NCBI RefSeq assembly: GCF_009764645.1
Contig: NZ_RWIM01000113.1
Location: 1 to 52,076 of the forward strand
Direction of reading: 5' to 3'
Source: Pseudomonas sp. PB106
Lineage (GTDB): Bacteria > Pseudomonadota > Gammaproteobacteria > Pseudomonadales > Pseudomonadaceae
Length of the DNA stretch: 52,076 nucleotides
Shown here: one piece after another, positions 8,471 through 16,387 of the stretch
Numbering within the stretch: position 1 is the stretch's first letter
Layout: every line of letters starts with the position of its first letter
Position numbers and translations under genes: made by a program
Notes under the pieces: generated by a model
What the model saw: the letters and a program-made list of their open reading frames with translations, nothing else
What the model was told of the DNA's origin: nothing
The model's database searches: none

Positions 8471-9043
8471 TCACTTGGATTCGGTGAACCACTTCTCGGA
8501 CAACGCCGCCAAGCGTCCATCCGCCTTGATCCGCTGCATCGCGCTCGCAAGGCTGGCCTGAAACGCTGGATTACCCTTCTGAAACGGTATGGCCAATTCC
8601 ACCGGCGCGCTGGCCTTAGGCTTTGCCTCAGTCAACGTTTGCACCAGGACCATCGGCTGCGGCTGTTCATCCTTCTTCGCCAGCAACTGCGAATCGACCT
8701 TGCCATAAGGCGCGCTGAAGTCGAAACGATCCTTGAGTTCGGGTGTCAGTGCTATGTGATTGAGCGCGACGTCGTACTTGCCGCTTTCGACGCCCTGGAG
8801 CAAGTCAGCCTCATCTGTGACGATGAAGTCGGCGCGGACATCCAGCTCGTTGGCCAACAGTTGTCCAAGCTCAACCTCGAACCCCGTGAGTTTGTCGCCG
8901 TCATCCTTGTAATTGAAGGGCGGTGTATTAGCCTCAAGGGCTATGCGCAGCTCGCCACGGTCGTTGACGTCATCAATCAGTTCGGCGTGAGCCAAAGGGC
9001 TCAAAAGGGGTAGCAGACAGATCAGGCCAGGCAAAAAGCGCAT
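8471..9043 (-). CDS. Short periplasmic amino-acid-type substrate-binding protein (SBP_bac_3), lobe II reduced
   Basis: This 190-residue exported protein has a signal peptide (MRFLPGLICLLPLLSPLAHA). GELRIALEANTPPFNYKD, LTGFEVELGQLLANEL and GKYDVALNHIALTPEL are the classic lobe I segments of family 3 solute-binding proteins such as FliY/HisJ. The C terminus, IKADGRLAALSEKWF, is also typical. The family is normally about 230-260 residues. Here the stretch that forms lobe II (usually LKGKKVGV...GT... and DAVV) is replaced by a short Pro/Ala/Lys-rich linker at about residues 125-150. It may not close on ligand normally. AAAGGAG precedes the ATG at 9043; a GTG at 9049 is too close to it. No permease genes are adjacent. 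Confidence 0.8.
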   Translation of the reverse strand: MRFLPGLICLLPLLSPLAHAELIDDVNDRGELRIALEANTPPFNYKDDGDKLTGFEVELGQLLANELDVRADFIVTDEADLLQGVESGKYDVALNHIALTPELKDRFDFSAPYGKVDSQLLAKKDEQPQPMVLVQTLTEAKPKASAPVELAIPFQKGNPAFQASLASAMQRIKADGRLAALSEKWFTESK

Positions 9044-9178
9044 GGTCACTCCTTTGAAATCATTAACGCGATGCTCTGAGTCAGGCTCGCTTTGCTATGG
9101 TTGTCGAGTGCCTTCGACAACGAATGGTCATGAAGTTGTCATGACCGTGCGGATTTTACGGAAAAACTGGAGAAGAAA

Positions 9179-9604
9179 ATGAAAAGCTTTATGTCACGTG
9201 CAGCGTTGGCGGGTGTGCTGATGGGTGTTTCGGTGCTGGCCAGTGCGGCCACACCGGCGCCAAAAGGCGCCGAAGTGTTCATCGTTTCTCCCGAAGACGG
9301 GGCCACGGTTTCGCAAACCTTCACCGTCAAGTTCGGCACCAAGGACGTCGCGCTGGCACCGGCCGGTGACGTCACCAAGAACACCGGTCACCACCATTTG
9401 CTGATCGACGTCGACAAGATGCCAGCCGCTGGCGCGCCGATTCCGAATGATGCCAATCACATGCACTTCGGCAAGGCGCAGACCCAGGCCGATATCAAAC
9501 TGGCCCCGGGCAAACACACCTTGCAGCTGGAACTTGGCGACAGCGGCCATATGCCGTTCGACCCACCAATCGTCTCGAAGAAAATCACCGTCAACGTCGA
9601 ATAA
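9179..9604 (+). CDS. DUF4399 domain-containing periplasmic protein
   Basis: This 141-residue protein has a signal peptide (to about residue 23, ending in VLASAA). The mature part is a small beta-rich domain with GHHHLLID, NHMHFGKAQTQ and GHMPFDPPI, the His-rich signature of DUF4399. The His clusters suggest possible metal binding, but function is unknown. GGAGAAG precedes the ATG. It ends 63 bp before the convergent serA stop, with a shared terminator between. Confidence 0.87.
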   Translation: MKSFMSRAALAGVLMGVSVLASAATPAPKGAEVFIVSPEDGATVSQTFTVKFGTKDVALAPAGDVTKNTGHHHLLIDVDKMPAAGAPIPNDANHMHFGKAQTQADIKLAPGKHTLQLELGDSGHMPFDPPIVSKKITVNVE

Positions 9605-9621
9605 CCTTTTCGCCGTGCATG

Positions 9622-9650
9622 AAAAAGGGAGCCCGAAGGCTCCCTTTTTT
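9622..9650. terminator. Bidirectional rho-independent terminator
   Basis: The stem AAAAAGGGAGCC / GGCTCCCTTTTTT with a CGAA tetraloop has T-runs on both strands. It serves the DUF4399 gene (+) and serA (-). Confidence 0.93.
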
Positions 9651-9666
9651 GTCACTCAACGCTAAA

Positions 9667-10896
9667 TCAGAACAACACGCGGCTACGGATAGTGCCGTTG
9701 ATGTGCTGCAGCTTCTCTTGCGCCAGGTCCGAGTACTCGGCGTCGACGTCGATCACCACGTAGCCAACCTTCTCGTTGGTCTGCAGGAACTGACCGGAGA
9801 TGTTGATGCCGTTTTCGGCGAAGACCTTGTTGATCTCGCTCATCACACCCGGAATGTTCTCGTGGATGTGCAGCAGGCGGTGCTTGCCAGGGTGAGCCGG
9901 CAGGGCCACTTCCGGGAAGTTCACCGACGAAACCGAAGTACCGTTGTCGCTGTACTTGACTAGTTTCTCTGCCACTTCCAGACCGATGTTGGCTTGCGCT
10001 TCGGCGGTCGAGCCACCGATGTGCGGGGTCAGGATCACGTTGTCGAGGCCACGCAGCGGGCTTTCGAACTCTTCGTCGTTGGAGCGTGGCTCCACCGGGA
10101 ATACGTCGATGGCCGCGCCGATCAGGTGCTTGTCCTTGATCGCGTCCGCCAGGGCGTCCAGCTCGACCACGGTACCGCGCGCCGCGTTGATCAGGATGCC
10201 GCCCTTTTTGATGGCGCGGATTTCCTTCTCGCCGATCATCCACTGGGTCGCAGCGGTTTCCGGAACGTGCAGGGTGACGATGTCAGACATGCCCAGCAGC
10301 TCGGTCAGGCTCCCGATCTGGGTAGCGTTGCCCAGTGGCAGTTTGGTCACGGTGTCGTAGAAATACACCTGCATGCCCAGACCTTCAGCCAGAACCGACA
10401 GCTGCGTACCGATCGAGCCGTAGCCGACGATGCCAAGTTTCTTGCCACGGATCTCGAAGGAGTTGGCCGCGGATTTGATCCAGCCGCCACGGTGGCAGGA
10501 AGCGTTTTTCTCAGGGATGCCGCGCAGCAGCAGGATCGCTTCGGCCAGCACCAGCTCGGCTACGGAGCGGGTGTTGGAGTACGGCGCATTGAACACGGCG
10601 ATACCGCGCTCGCGGGCAGCACTCAGGTCAACCTGGTTGGTGCCGATGCAGAAACAGCCGACCGCGACCAGCTTCTTCGCGTGATCGAAGATCTCTTCGG
10701 TCAGTTGGGTGCGCGAACGAATGCCGATGAAGTGAGCGTCAGCGATCTTTTCCTTGAGCTGGGCTTCCGGCAAGGAACCTGTCAGGTATTCGATGCTGGT
10801 GTAGCCCGCCGCCTTGAGGACGTCGACAGCCGATTGGTGGACGCCTTCGAGAAGAAGGAACTTGATCTTGCTCTTATCGAGAGAAGTCTTGCTCAT
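9667..10896 (-). CDS. serA: D-3-phosphoglycerate dehydrogenase
   Basis: This 409-residue enzyme carries out the first step of serine synthesis, oxidising 3-phosphoglycerate to 3-phosphohydroxypyruvate with NAD+. The N-terminal substrate domain is interrupted by the Rossmann domain (GIVGYGSIGTQLSVLAEGLG). The catalytic His is in LTPHIGGSTAEAQ. A C-terminal ACT domain (VMSEINKVFAENGINISGQ to the end) would bind serine for feedback inhibition. Length matches the E. coli-type enzyme (410). The ATG at 10896 fits the family start; the frame reaching 10941 is not needed. It is divergent from the 2-hydroxyglutarate dehydrogenase gene, which recycles the by-product of SerA. Confidence 0.97.
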   Translation of the reverse strand: MSKTSLDKSKIKFLLLEGVHQSAVDVLKAAGYTSIEYLTGSLPEAQLKEKIADAHFIGIRSRTQLTEEIFDHAKKLVAVGCFCIGTNQVDLSAARERGIAVFNAPYSNTRSVAELVLAEAILLLRGIPEKNASCHRGGWIKSAANSFEIRGKKLGIVGYGSIGTQLSVLAEGLGMQVYFYDTVTKLPLGNATQIGSLTELLGMSDIVTLHVPETAATQWMIGEKEIRAIKKGGILINAARGTVVELDALADAIKDKHLIGAAIDVFPVEPRSNDEEFESPLRGLDNVILTPHIGGSTAEAQANIGLEVAEKLVKYSDNGTSVSSVNFPEVALPAHPGKHRLLHIHENIPGVMSEINKVFAENGINISGQFLQTNEKVGYVVIDVDAEYSDLAQEKLQHINGTIRSRVLF

Positions 10897-11012
10897 CTGC
10901 GTAAACCTGTATCCCGGAGAAAAATGGCAGGAAATGGTCAACAGACGCTGACCCGGACGACAAGAAAGTCGTCTCCGCGGATCTGGCCTTGGGCACTGTC
11001 CTGCGGGGTCGA

Positions 11013-11024
11013 TATGCTAGCATA
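11013..11024. promoter_or_regulatory. Perfect 12-bp palindrome in the serA / FAD dehydrogenase divergent region
   Basis: TATGCTAGCATA is an exact palindrome about 117 bp upstream of the serA ATG and 77-88 bp upstream of the proposed start of the divergent gene. Its halves resemble -10 elements on both strands, so it may be overlapping divergent promoters or an operator. This is inference from sequence only. Confidence 0.45.
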
Positions 11025-11100
11025 GCCTCCCCGCTAAACACTCATTCCTGCGACGTGAAGCGTTCTCAGGATGACCATGAATTGTTCGAGAGTTCTGTCG

Positions 11101-12495
11101 ATGACCAATCCTGACCTGATTGATGAACTGAAGACCCTGGTCGAGCCTGGCAAGGTCCTGACCGATGCCGACTCCCTGAATGCGTACGGCAAGGATTGGA
11201 CCAAGCACTTCGCCCCGGCGCCCAGCGCCATTGTGTTTCCCAAGACCATCGAGCAGGTGCAGGCCGTGGTCCGCTGGGCCAATACGCACAAGGTCGCCCT
11301 GGTGCCATCGGGCGGGCGCACCGGGCTATCCGCCGCTGCGGTGGCCGCGAATGGCGAGGTGGTCGTCTCGTTCGACTACATGAATCAGATTCTCGATGTG
11401 AACCTCACCGACCGCACCGCCGTTTGTCAGCCGGGCGTAGTCACCGAGCATTTGCAGAACGTCGCCGAAGAAAAAGGCCTGTATTACCCGGTCGACTTCG
11501 CTTCCGCAGGTTCCAGCCAGATTGGCGGCAATATCGGCACCAATGCCGGCGGGATCAAAGTGATTCGCTACGGCATGACCCGTAACTGGGTGGCCGGCAT
11601 GAAAGTCGTCACTGGCAAGGGCGACGTGCTCGAACTGAACAAAGACCTGATCAAGAACGCCACCGGTTACGACCTGCGTCAGCTGTTCATTGGCGCCGAA
11701 GGCACGCTGGGTTTCGTCGTCGAAGCGACCATGCGCCTCGATCGTGCGCCGAAAAACCTCACCGCGATGGTCCTTGGCACCGCCGATTTCGACTCGATCA
11801 TGCCGGTGCTGCACGCCTTTCAGTGCAAGCTCGACCTGACCGCGTTCGAATTCTTCTCCGACAAGGCTCTGGCCAAAGTCATGGGCCGTGGCGACGTACC
11901 GGCGCCGTTCGAAACCGATTGCCCGTTCTATGCGCTGCTGGAGTTTGAAGCGACCACCGAAGAAGTGGCTAACAGCGCACTGGAAACCTTCGAACATTGC
12001 GTCGAGCAGGGCTGGGTGCTGGACGGCGTGATGAGCCAGAGCGAAACCCAGCTGCAGAACCTGTGGAAGTTGCGCGAGTACATCTCCGAGACCATCTCGC
12101 ACTGGACGCCGTACAAGAACGACATCTCGGTCACCGTGTCGAAAGTGCCAGCGTTTCTAAAGGAAATCGACGCCATCGTCGGCGAACACTATCCGGACTT
12201 CGAAATCGTCTGGTTCGGCCACATCGGCGACGGCAACCTGCACTTGAACATCCTCAAGCCGGATAACCTGAGCAAGGATGAGTTCTTCGCCAAATGCGCG
12301 ACCGTCAACAAGTGGGTGTTCGAAACCGTCGAGAAGTACAACGGTTCGATCTCCGCCGAGCACGGTGTCGGCATGACCAAGCGCGATTACTTGACCTACA
12401 GCCGCTCGCCGGTTGAGATCGAATACATGAAAGCGGTAAAAGCGGTGTTCGACCCGAACGGCATCATGAACCCGGGCAAGATTTTCGCGGTTTGA
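11101..12495 (+). CDS. FAD-binding oxidoreductase, D-2-hydroxyglutarate dehydrogenase-like
   Basis: This 464-residue flavoenzyme is of the GlcD/D2HGDH type. The PCMH FAD domain includes VPSGGRTGLSAAAVAANGEVVVS and GGNIGTNAGGIKVIRYGMTRNWV. The C-terminal FAD-oxidase domain ends in ISAEHGVGMTKRDYL and PNGIMNPGKIF, with HIGDGNLHLN carrying metal-binding His. Its divergence from serA matches the described Pseudomonas pairing in which D-2-hydroxyglutarate dehydrogenase removes the D-2-hydroxyglutarate made by SerA and keeps serine synthesis moving. An in-frame ATG at 11071 exists but overlaps its own AGGA; the start at 11101 gives the usual length. Confidence 0.9.
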   Translation: MTNPDLIDELKTLVEPGKVLTDADSLNAYGKDWTKHFAPAPSAIVFPKTIEQVQAVVRWANTHKVALVPSGGRTGLSAAAVAANGEVVVSFDYMNQILDVNLTDRTAVCQPGVVTEHLQNVAEEKGLYYPVDFASAGSSQIGGNIGTNAGGIKVIRYGMTRNWVAGMKVVTGKGDVLELNKDLIKNATGYDLRQLFIGAEGTLGFVVEATMRLDRAPKNLTAMVLGTADFDSIMPVLHAFQCKLDLTAFEFFSDKALAKVMGRGDVPAPFETDCPFYALLEFEATTEEVANSALETFEHCVEQGWVLDGVMSQSETQLQNLWKLREYISETISHWTPYKNDISVTVSKVPAFLKEIDAIVGEHYPDFEIVWFGHIGDGNLHLNILKPDNLSKDEFFAKCATVNKWVFETVEKYNGSISAEHGVGMTKRDYLTYSRSPVEIEYMKAVKAVFDPNGIMNPGKIFAV

Positions 12496-12536
12496 TCTGT
12501 AATCTTTGATGAATCAATGAAGGCAGGAGTCGGTAA

Positions 12537-13202
12537 ATGAGCTATCAGCACCAGTACGTCGACGGCACGCGCATCCACTTCCCGATCGGGAAAGTCGTGT
12601 GCATTGGCCGTAATTACGCCGAACACGCCAAGGAACTGGACAACCCGGTGCCTACCGAGCCGTTGCTGTTCATCAAGCCGGGCAGTTGTGTGGTTGAGCT
12701 GGAAGGCGGTTTCGCCATTCCGACCGAGCGCGGTTCGGTGCACTACGAAGCGGAAATCGCCGTGTTGATCGGCAAACCGTTGTCGACCAAGCCAAGCCGT
12801 GAAGAGGTGCTTGATGCGATCTCCGGTTTCGCCCCGGCGCTGGATTTGACCCTGCGCGACAAGCAGGCCGAGCTGAAAGCCAAGGGCCTGCCGTGGGAAA
12901 TCGCCAAGTCGTTCGACGGCGCGGCAGTGATCGCTCCGTTCGTGGTCGGCAGCACTTTTGCTGATCTGACTGACATCGGCATTCGCCTGACCATCAACGG
13001 TGAAGTCCGTCAGGACGGCAACAGCAGCGCGATGCTCAACCCGATCGTGCCGATGATCCAGCACATGGCCGGCTGCTTTTCGCTGCAGGCCGGCGACGTG
13101 ATCCTCACCGGCACGCCAGTGGGCGTCGGCCCGCTGAATGTTGGCGATGACATCGTCCTCGAACTGCCGGGCGCGAGCAGCTTCACCAGCAGCGTGCGCT
13201 GA
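12537..13202 (+). CDS. Fumarylacetoacetate hydrolase family protein
   Basis: This 221-residue protein carries the FAH fold core: CIGRNYAEHAKEL, FIKPGSCVVELEG, the metal site VHYEAEIAVLIGKPL (Glu residues) with the Asp in ALDLTLRD, and TGTPVGVGPL near the C terminus. FAH superfamily members hydrolyse or decarboxylate oxo-acids such as acylpyruvates or oxaloacetate; the substrate here is not determined. It lies 41 bp behind the D-2-hydroxyglutarate dehydrogenase-like gene in the same direction, so they are probably cotranscribed. Confidence 0.92.
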   Translation: MSYQHQYVDGTRIHFPIGKVVCIGRNYAEHAKELDNPVPTEPLLFIKPGSCVVELEGGFAIPTERGSVHYEAEIAVLIGKPLSTKPSREEVLDAISGFAPALDLTLRDKQAELKAKGLPWEIAKSFDGAAVIAPFVVGSTFADLTDIGIRLTINGEVRQDGNSSAMLNPIVPMIQHMAGCFSLQAGDVILTGTPVGVGPLNVGDDIVLELPGASSFTSSVR

Positions 13203-13219
13203 TTCAGCGCGATACCCCT

Positions 13220-13307
13220 GTAGGAGTGAGCCTGCTCGCGATAGCGGTCTATCAGTAACGATTATTTCGACTGACCGGACGCGATCGCGAGCAGGCTCAC
13301 TCCTACA
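13220..13307. repeat. REP pair (REPIN), family A
   Basis: Inverted arms with GGAGTGAGCCTGCTCGCGA and its complement lie downstream of the FAH gene. The remaining 150 bp up to 13459 is the upstream region of the next gene; nothing else is recognised in it. Confidence 0.9.
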
Positions 13308-13459
13308 GGGTTTTGTGAACCTTCCCACAACGGTGCAGGGCAATCCCGCCATTTGCCGTTTTTTTCACATTCTGTCTGGATAATTCCCGCAATTCTGGCG
13401 TCTGAGCCGGCCTCTTTGTGCTATTACCCATAGCCTGAATTTCTGGAACGCGTCCCTCG

Positions 13460-14383
13460 ATGTCCTCTCAAACTCAGCTCAAACCCGTCCGCCGCTCTCG
13501 TTTTGCTTTGCGTTGGTATGCCTGGCTGTTGCTGGCCATTGCTGCCGCTTATGGCCTGGCGTTCGCCATGCATTGGGATGACCGTGGCGTGCTCTGGGTG
13601 CTGGAGCGTTTCGAGAGCCCGACTGAGCAGAAAGAGAGCGTCTGGCTGCCGGACTATCGCGCGGTGATCGACGCGAAGTTGCTGCCAGGCATGGAAAAGG
13701 ACGAGGCCTCCGACCTGTCCTATAACCCGCAGACCAAAACCCTGTTTTCGGTGATGGGCAAGAATCCGTTCCTCGCCGAGCTGAGCTTGCAAGGCGACGT
13801 CCTGCGCAAGATGCCGCTCAAGGGCTGGAGCAATCCGGAAGGTCTGACCGTCATGGAAAACGGCCTGATGGCGATTGTTGATGAGCGCGAGCACATGCTG
13901 TCGATCGTCAAGGTCGACGCCGACACTCGCGAGTTGAACATCGCGGACTTCCCGAAATACGACCTCGGCCCGTCGAAAGACCAGAACAAAGCCTTCGAAG
14001 CCATCACTTGGGACTCGCGCAATCAGCAACTGCTGCTGGGTGAGGAGCGACCACCGGCACTGTTCACCTGGAAAAGTGACGGCACCCAGACGCTGAAGGG
14101 CGACAAGCAGAAGCTGGACAGCGATGAGCTGGATATCCGCAATCTTTCGGCGCTGGCGATTGACCCGCGCACTGGCCATACATTGGTGCTCTCCGCTGAT
14201 TCGCACCTGCTGCTGGAACTGGACGAGAAGGGCGAACAGGTCAGCTTCATGACCTTGCTTGGCGGTTTCAACGGCCTGAAGAAAACCATTCCGCGCGCCG
14301 AAGGCGTGACCATGGACGAGGCGGGCACGCTGTACATGGTCAGCGAACCGAACCTGTTTTATCGCTTCGAAAAGCAGAAGTAA
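13460..14383 (+). CDS. SdiA-regulated domain protein, membrane-anchored (copy 1)
   Basis: This 307-residue protein has a Lys/Arg-rich N terminus, one membrane segment (about residues 20-40) and a large periplasmic domain. The domain has beta-propeller-like repeats (LSYNPQTKTLFSVMGKNPFLAELS, SNPEGLTVMENG, FEAITWDSRNQQLLLG, LSALAIDPRTGHTLVLSADSHLLLEL) and ends in the signature AEGVTMDEAGTLYMVSEPNLFYRF. This is the SdiA-regulated (YjiK) family, whose biochemical role is unknown. A related copy follows directly at 14501. The ATG has no strong Shine-Dalgarno. Confidence 0.85.
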   Translation: MSSQTQLKPVRRSRFALRWYAWLLLAIAAAYGLAFAMHWDDRGVLWVLERFESPTEQKESVWLPDYRAVIDAKLLPGMEKDEASDLSYNPQTKTLFSVMGKNPFLAELSLQGDVLRKMPLKGWSNPEGLTVMENGLMAIVDEREHMLSIVKVDADTRELNIADFPKYDLGPSKDQNKAFEAITWDSRNQQLLLGEERPPALFTWKSDGTQTLKGDKQKLDSDELDIRNLSALAIDPRTGHTLVLSADSHLLLELDEKGEQVSFMTLLGGFNGLKKTIPRAEGVTMDEAGTLYMVSEPNLFYRFEKQK

Positions 14384-14500
14384 CTTTCCTCGCGGCAATT
14401 CCAGACAAGTCTGATTGTCCTGACAGGCAAGTGGCCATTAAGCTTCAGTTCAGACGGGCGTGATATTTCATCCGCCTGTTTTGACTCCGAGCCCGCCCGA

Positions 14501-15418
14501 ATGCGTCGACTTGCCCGTCCCAAGCCCCTGTTTATCTTTCTGTCGGTAATTGCCCTGATCGCGTTGATTGCGATCGGCCAATACATGCGCCTGTTCGAGC
14601 GTGCCTGGTTCAATCTGCATACGTTGTGGCAGCCGCAGAGCACTGAGTCCATTGCCTTGGATCAGTACCGCGTGGAAATCGAAGCGCGGGTCATCGACGG
14701 TTTGAACGACGATGTTTCAGCACTGACTTTCGATCCGGTGCGCAAAAGCCTGTTCACCGTGACCAACAAGAATGCCGAACTGGTCGAGTTGTCGCTGGAG
14801 GGCAAGATCCTGCGGCGCATCGCCTTGATCGGTTTCGGCGACCCGGAGGCGGTCGAGTTCATCAGCGCCGACACCTACGTCATCACCGACGAACGCCAGC
14901 AGCGCTTGATCAAGATTCATCTGGAAAAAGACACGACATTCCTCGATGCGGCCGACGCCGAGCAGATGACCCTCGGTGTGCACATGGCCGGTAACAAGGG
15001 TTTTGAGGGGTTGGCGTACGATTCGGTGGGCAAGCGCCTGTTCGTTGCGAAAGAGCGCGATCCGATGCTGATCTACGAAGTGCACGGCTTTCCGCACTTC
15101 AATCCGGAAAAGTCCTACGCGGTGCACGTCATCAACAACCCCAAGCGCGATGCGGGGATGTTCGTGCGTGATCTGTCTAGTTTGCAGTACGACGAGCGCA
15201 GCGGGCATTTGCTGGCGCTGTCGGATGAGTCGCGGTTGATTCTGGAACTGGATGTCGATGGGCGCCCGTTGAGCACCATGTCCATCAGTGGTGGCCGCCA
15301 GGGTTTGAAGAAAACCGTGCCGCAGGCTGAGGGGATCGCGATGGATGATGACGGCACGCTGTATCTGGTGAGCGAACCGAATCTGTTCTACGTTTTCAAA
15401 AAACCTGCACAGCCCTAA
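14501..15418 (+). CDS. SdiA-regulated domain protein, membrane-anchored (copy 2)
   Basis: This 305-residue paralogue of the upstream gene has the same layout: a basic N terminus, a membrane segment at about residues 9-26, then propeller-like repeats (LTFDPVRKSLFTVTNKNAELVELSL, FEGLAYDSVGKRLFVAKERD, LSSLQYDERSGHLLALSDESRLILEL) and AEGIAMDDDGTLYLVSEPNLFYVF at the end. The pair probably arose by tandem duplication that has since diverged. The 117 bp between them hold the promoter or leader of this copy. Function is unknown. Confidence 0.85.
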   Translation: MRRLARPKPLFIFLSVIALIALIAIGQYMRLFERAWFNLHTLWQPQSTESIALDQYRVEIEARVIDGLNDDVSALTFDPVRKSLFTVTNKNAELVELSLEGKILRRIALIGFGDPEAVEFISADTYVITDERQQRLIKIHLEKDTTFLDAADAEQMTLGVHMAGNKGFEGLAYDSVGKRLFVAKERDPMLIYEVHGFPHFNPEKSYAVHVINNPKRDAGMFVRDLSSLQYDERSGHLLALSDESRLILELDVDGRPLSTMSISGGRQGLKKTVPQAEGIAMDDDGTLYLVSEPNLFYVFKKPAQP

Positions 15419-15437
15419 CCCACACTACAAAACTAAT

Positions 15438-15526
15438 GTAGGAGTGAGCCTGCTCGCGATAGCGATGTGTCAGTCAACATCTATATCAACCGATACACCG
15501 CTATCGCGAGCAGGCTCACTCCTACA
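15438..15526. repeat. REP pair (REPIN), family A
   Basis: Inverted arms GGAGTGAGCCTGCTCGCGAT and its complement lie between the convergent SdiA-regulated copy 2 and rpiA. Confidence 0.9.
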
Positions 15527-15565
15527 AGGGCGCTTCATTTACCCATAAATAGTGGGCAGTCTGGC

Positions 15566-16240
15566 TTACTCAGCCTTCAGGGTTTTCACGCCTTCAGGTG
15601 TACCCAGCAGCAACAAATCCGCCGGACGTGCGGCGAACAAGCCATTGGTGACCACGCCGACAATCGCATTGATCTGCGCTTCCAGCTCCACCGGGTTGGT
15701 GATCTGCAGATTGAACACGTCGAGAATGATGTTGCCGTTGTCGGTCAGCACGCCTTCGCGGTACACCGGGTCGCCGCCCAGTTTCACCAGTTGGCGGGCG
15801 ACGTGGCTGCGGGCCATCGGGATCACTTCGACCGGCAGCGGGAACTCGCCCAGTACCGGCACCAGTTTGCTGGCGTCGGCGATGCAGATGAAAGTTTTGG
15901 CCACGGCGGCAACGATCTTCTCGCGGGTCAGGGCCGCGCCGCCGCCCTTGATCAGGTTCAGGTGTGCGTCGCTTTCGTCGGCGCCGTCGACATAGAACTC
16001 CAGATCGCTAACCGTGTTCAGCTCATACACCGGAATCCCGTGGCCTTTCAGGCGCGCGGCGGTGGCTTCCGAGCTGGCGACCGCGCCATCGAACGCGCCC
16101 TTGTGCTGCGCCAGTGCGTCGATGAAGCAGTTAGCGGTGGAGCCGGTGCCGACCCCGACGATGCTCTTGTCGTCGAGTTTCGGAAGGATGAAGTCGACGG
16201 CGGCCTGGGCCACTGCCTGTTTGAGTTGATCCTGGGTCAT
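15566..16240 (-). CDS. rpiA: Ribose-5-phosphate isomerase A
   Basis: This 224-residue enzyme interconverts ribose 5-phosphate and ribulose 5-phosphate in the pentose phosphate pathway. Diagnostic segments are [17 protein letters not shown] (phosphate-binding loop), [29 protein letters not shown] (catalytic Asp/Lys region) and [13 protein letters not shown]. The ATG at 16240 has GGAG upstream and matches the family start [11 protein letters not shown]. It is divergent from ilvA. Confidence 0.97.
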   Translation of the reverse strand: MTQDQLKQAVAQAAVDFILPKLDDKSIVGVGTGSTANCFIDALAQHKGAFDGAVASSEATAARLKGHGIPVYELNTVSDLEFYVDGADESDAHLNLIKGGGAALTREKIVAAVAKTFICIADASKLVPVLGEFPLPVEVIPMARSHVARQLVKLGGDPVYREGVLTDNGNIILDVFNLQITNPVELEAQINAIVGVVTNGLFAARPADLLLLGTPEGVKTLKAE

Positions 16241-16282
16241 GCGGGCTCCGGAAGCGGGCAAGGTGAGAACGGAAAGGCCGGC

Positions 16283-16288
16283 ATTATA
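16283..16288 (-). promoter_or_regulatory. Probable -10 element of rpiA
   Basis: TATAAT reads on the minus strand within GGCTATAATGCC, 42 bp upstream of the rpiA ATG. No good -35 match is seen, so only the -10 is proposed. Confidence 0.4.
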
Positions 16289-16387
16289 GCCGCAAGCGCC
16301 GCTAAAACCTCTGGATTCGTGTGGTCGTGCGGGCAAAAGCCGGGTTAGACTCCTCGGTCCCGCTCAACCGCTCAGTGATGCTTTCCG

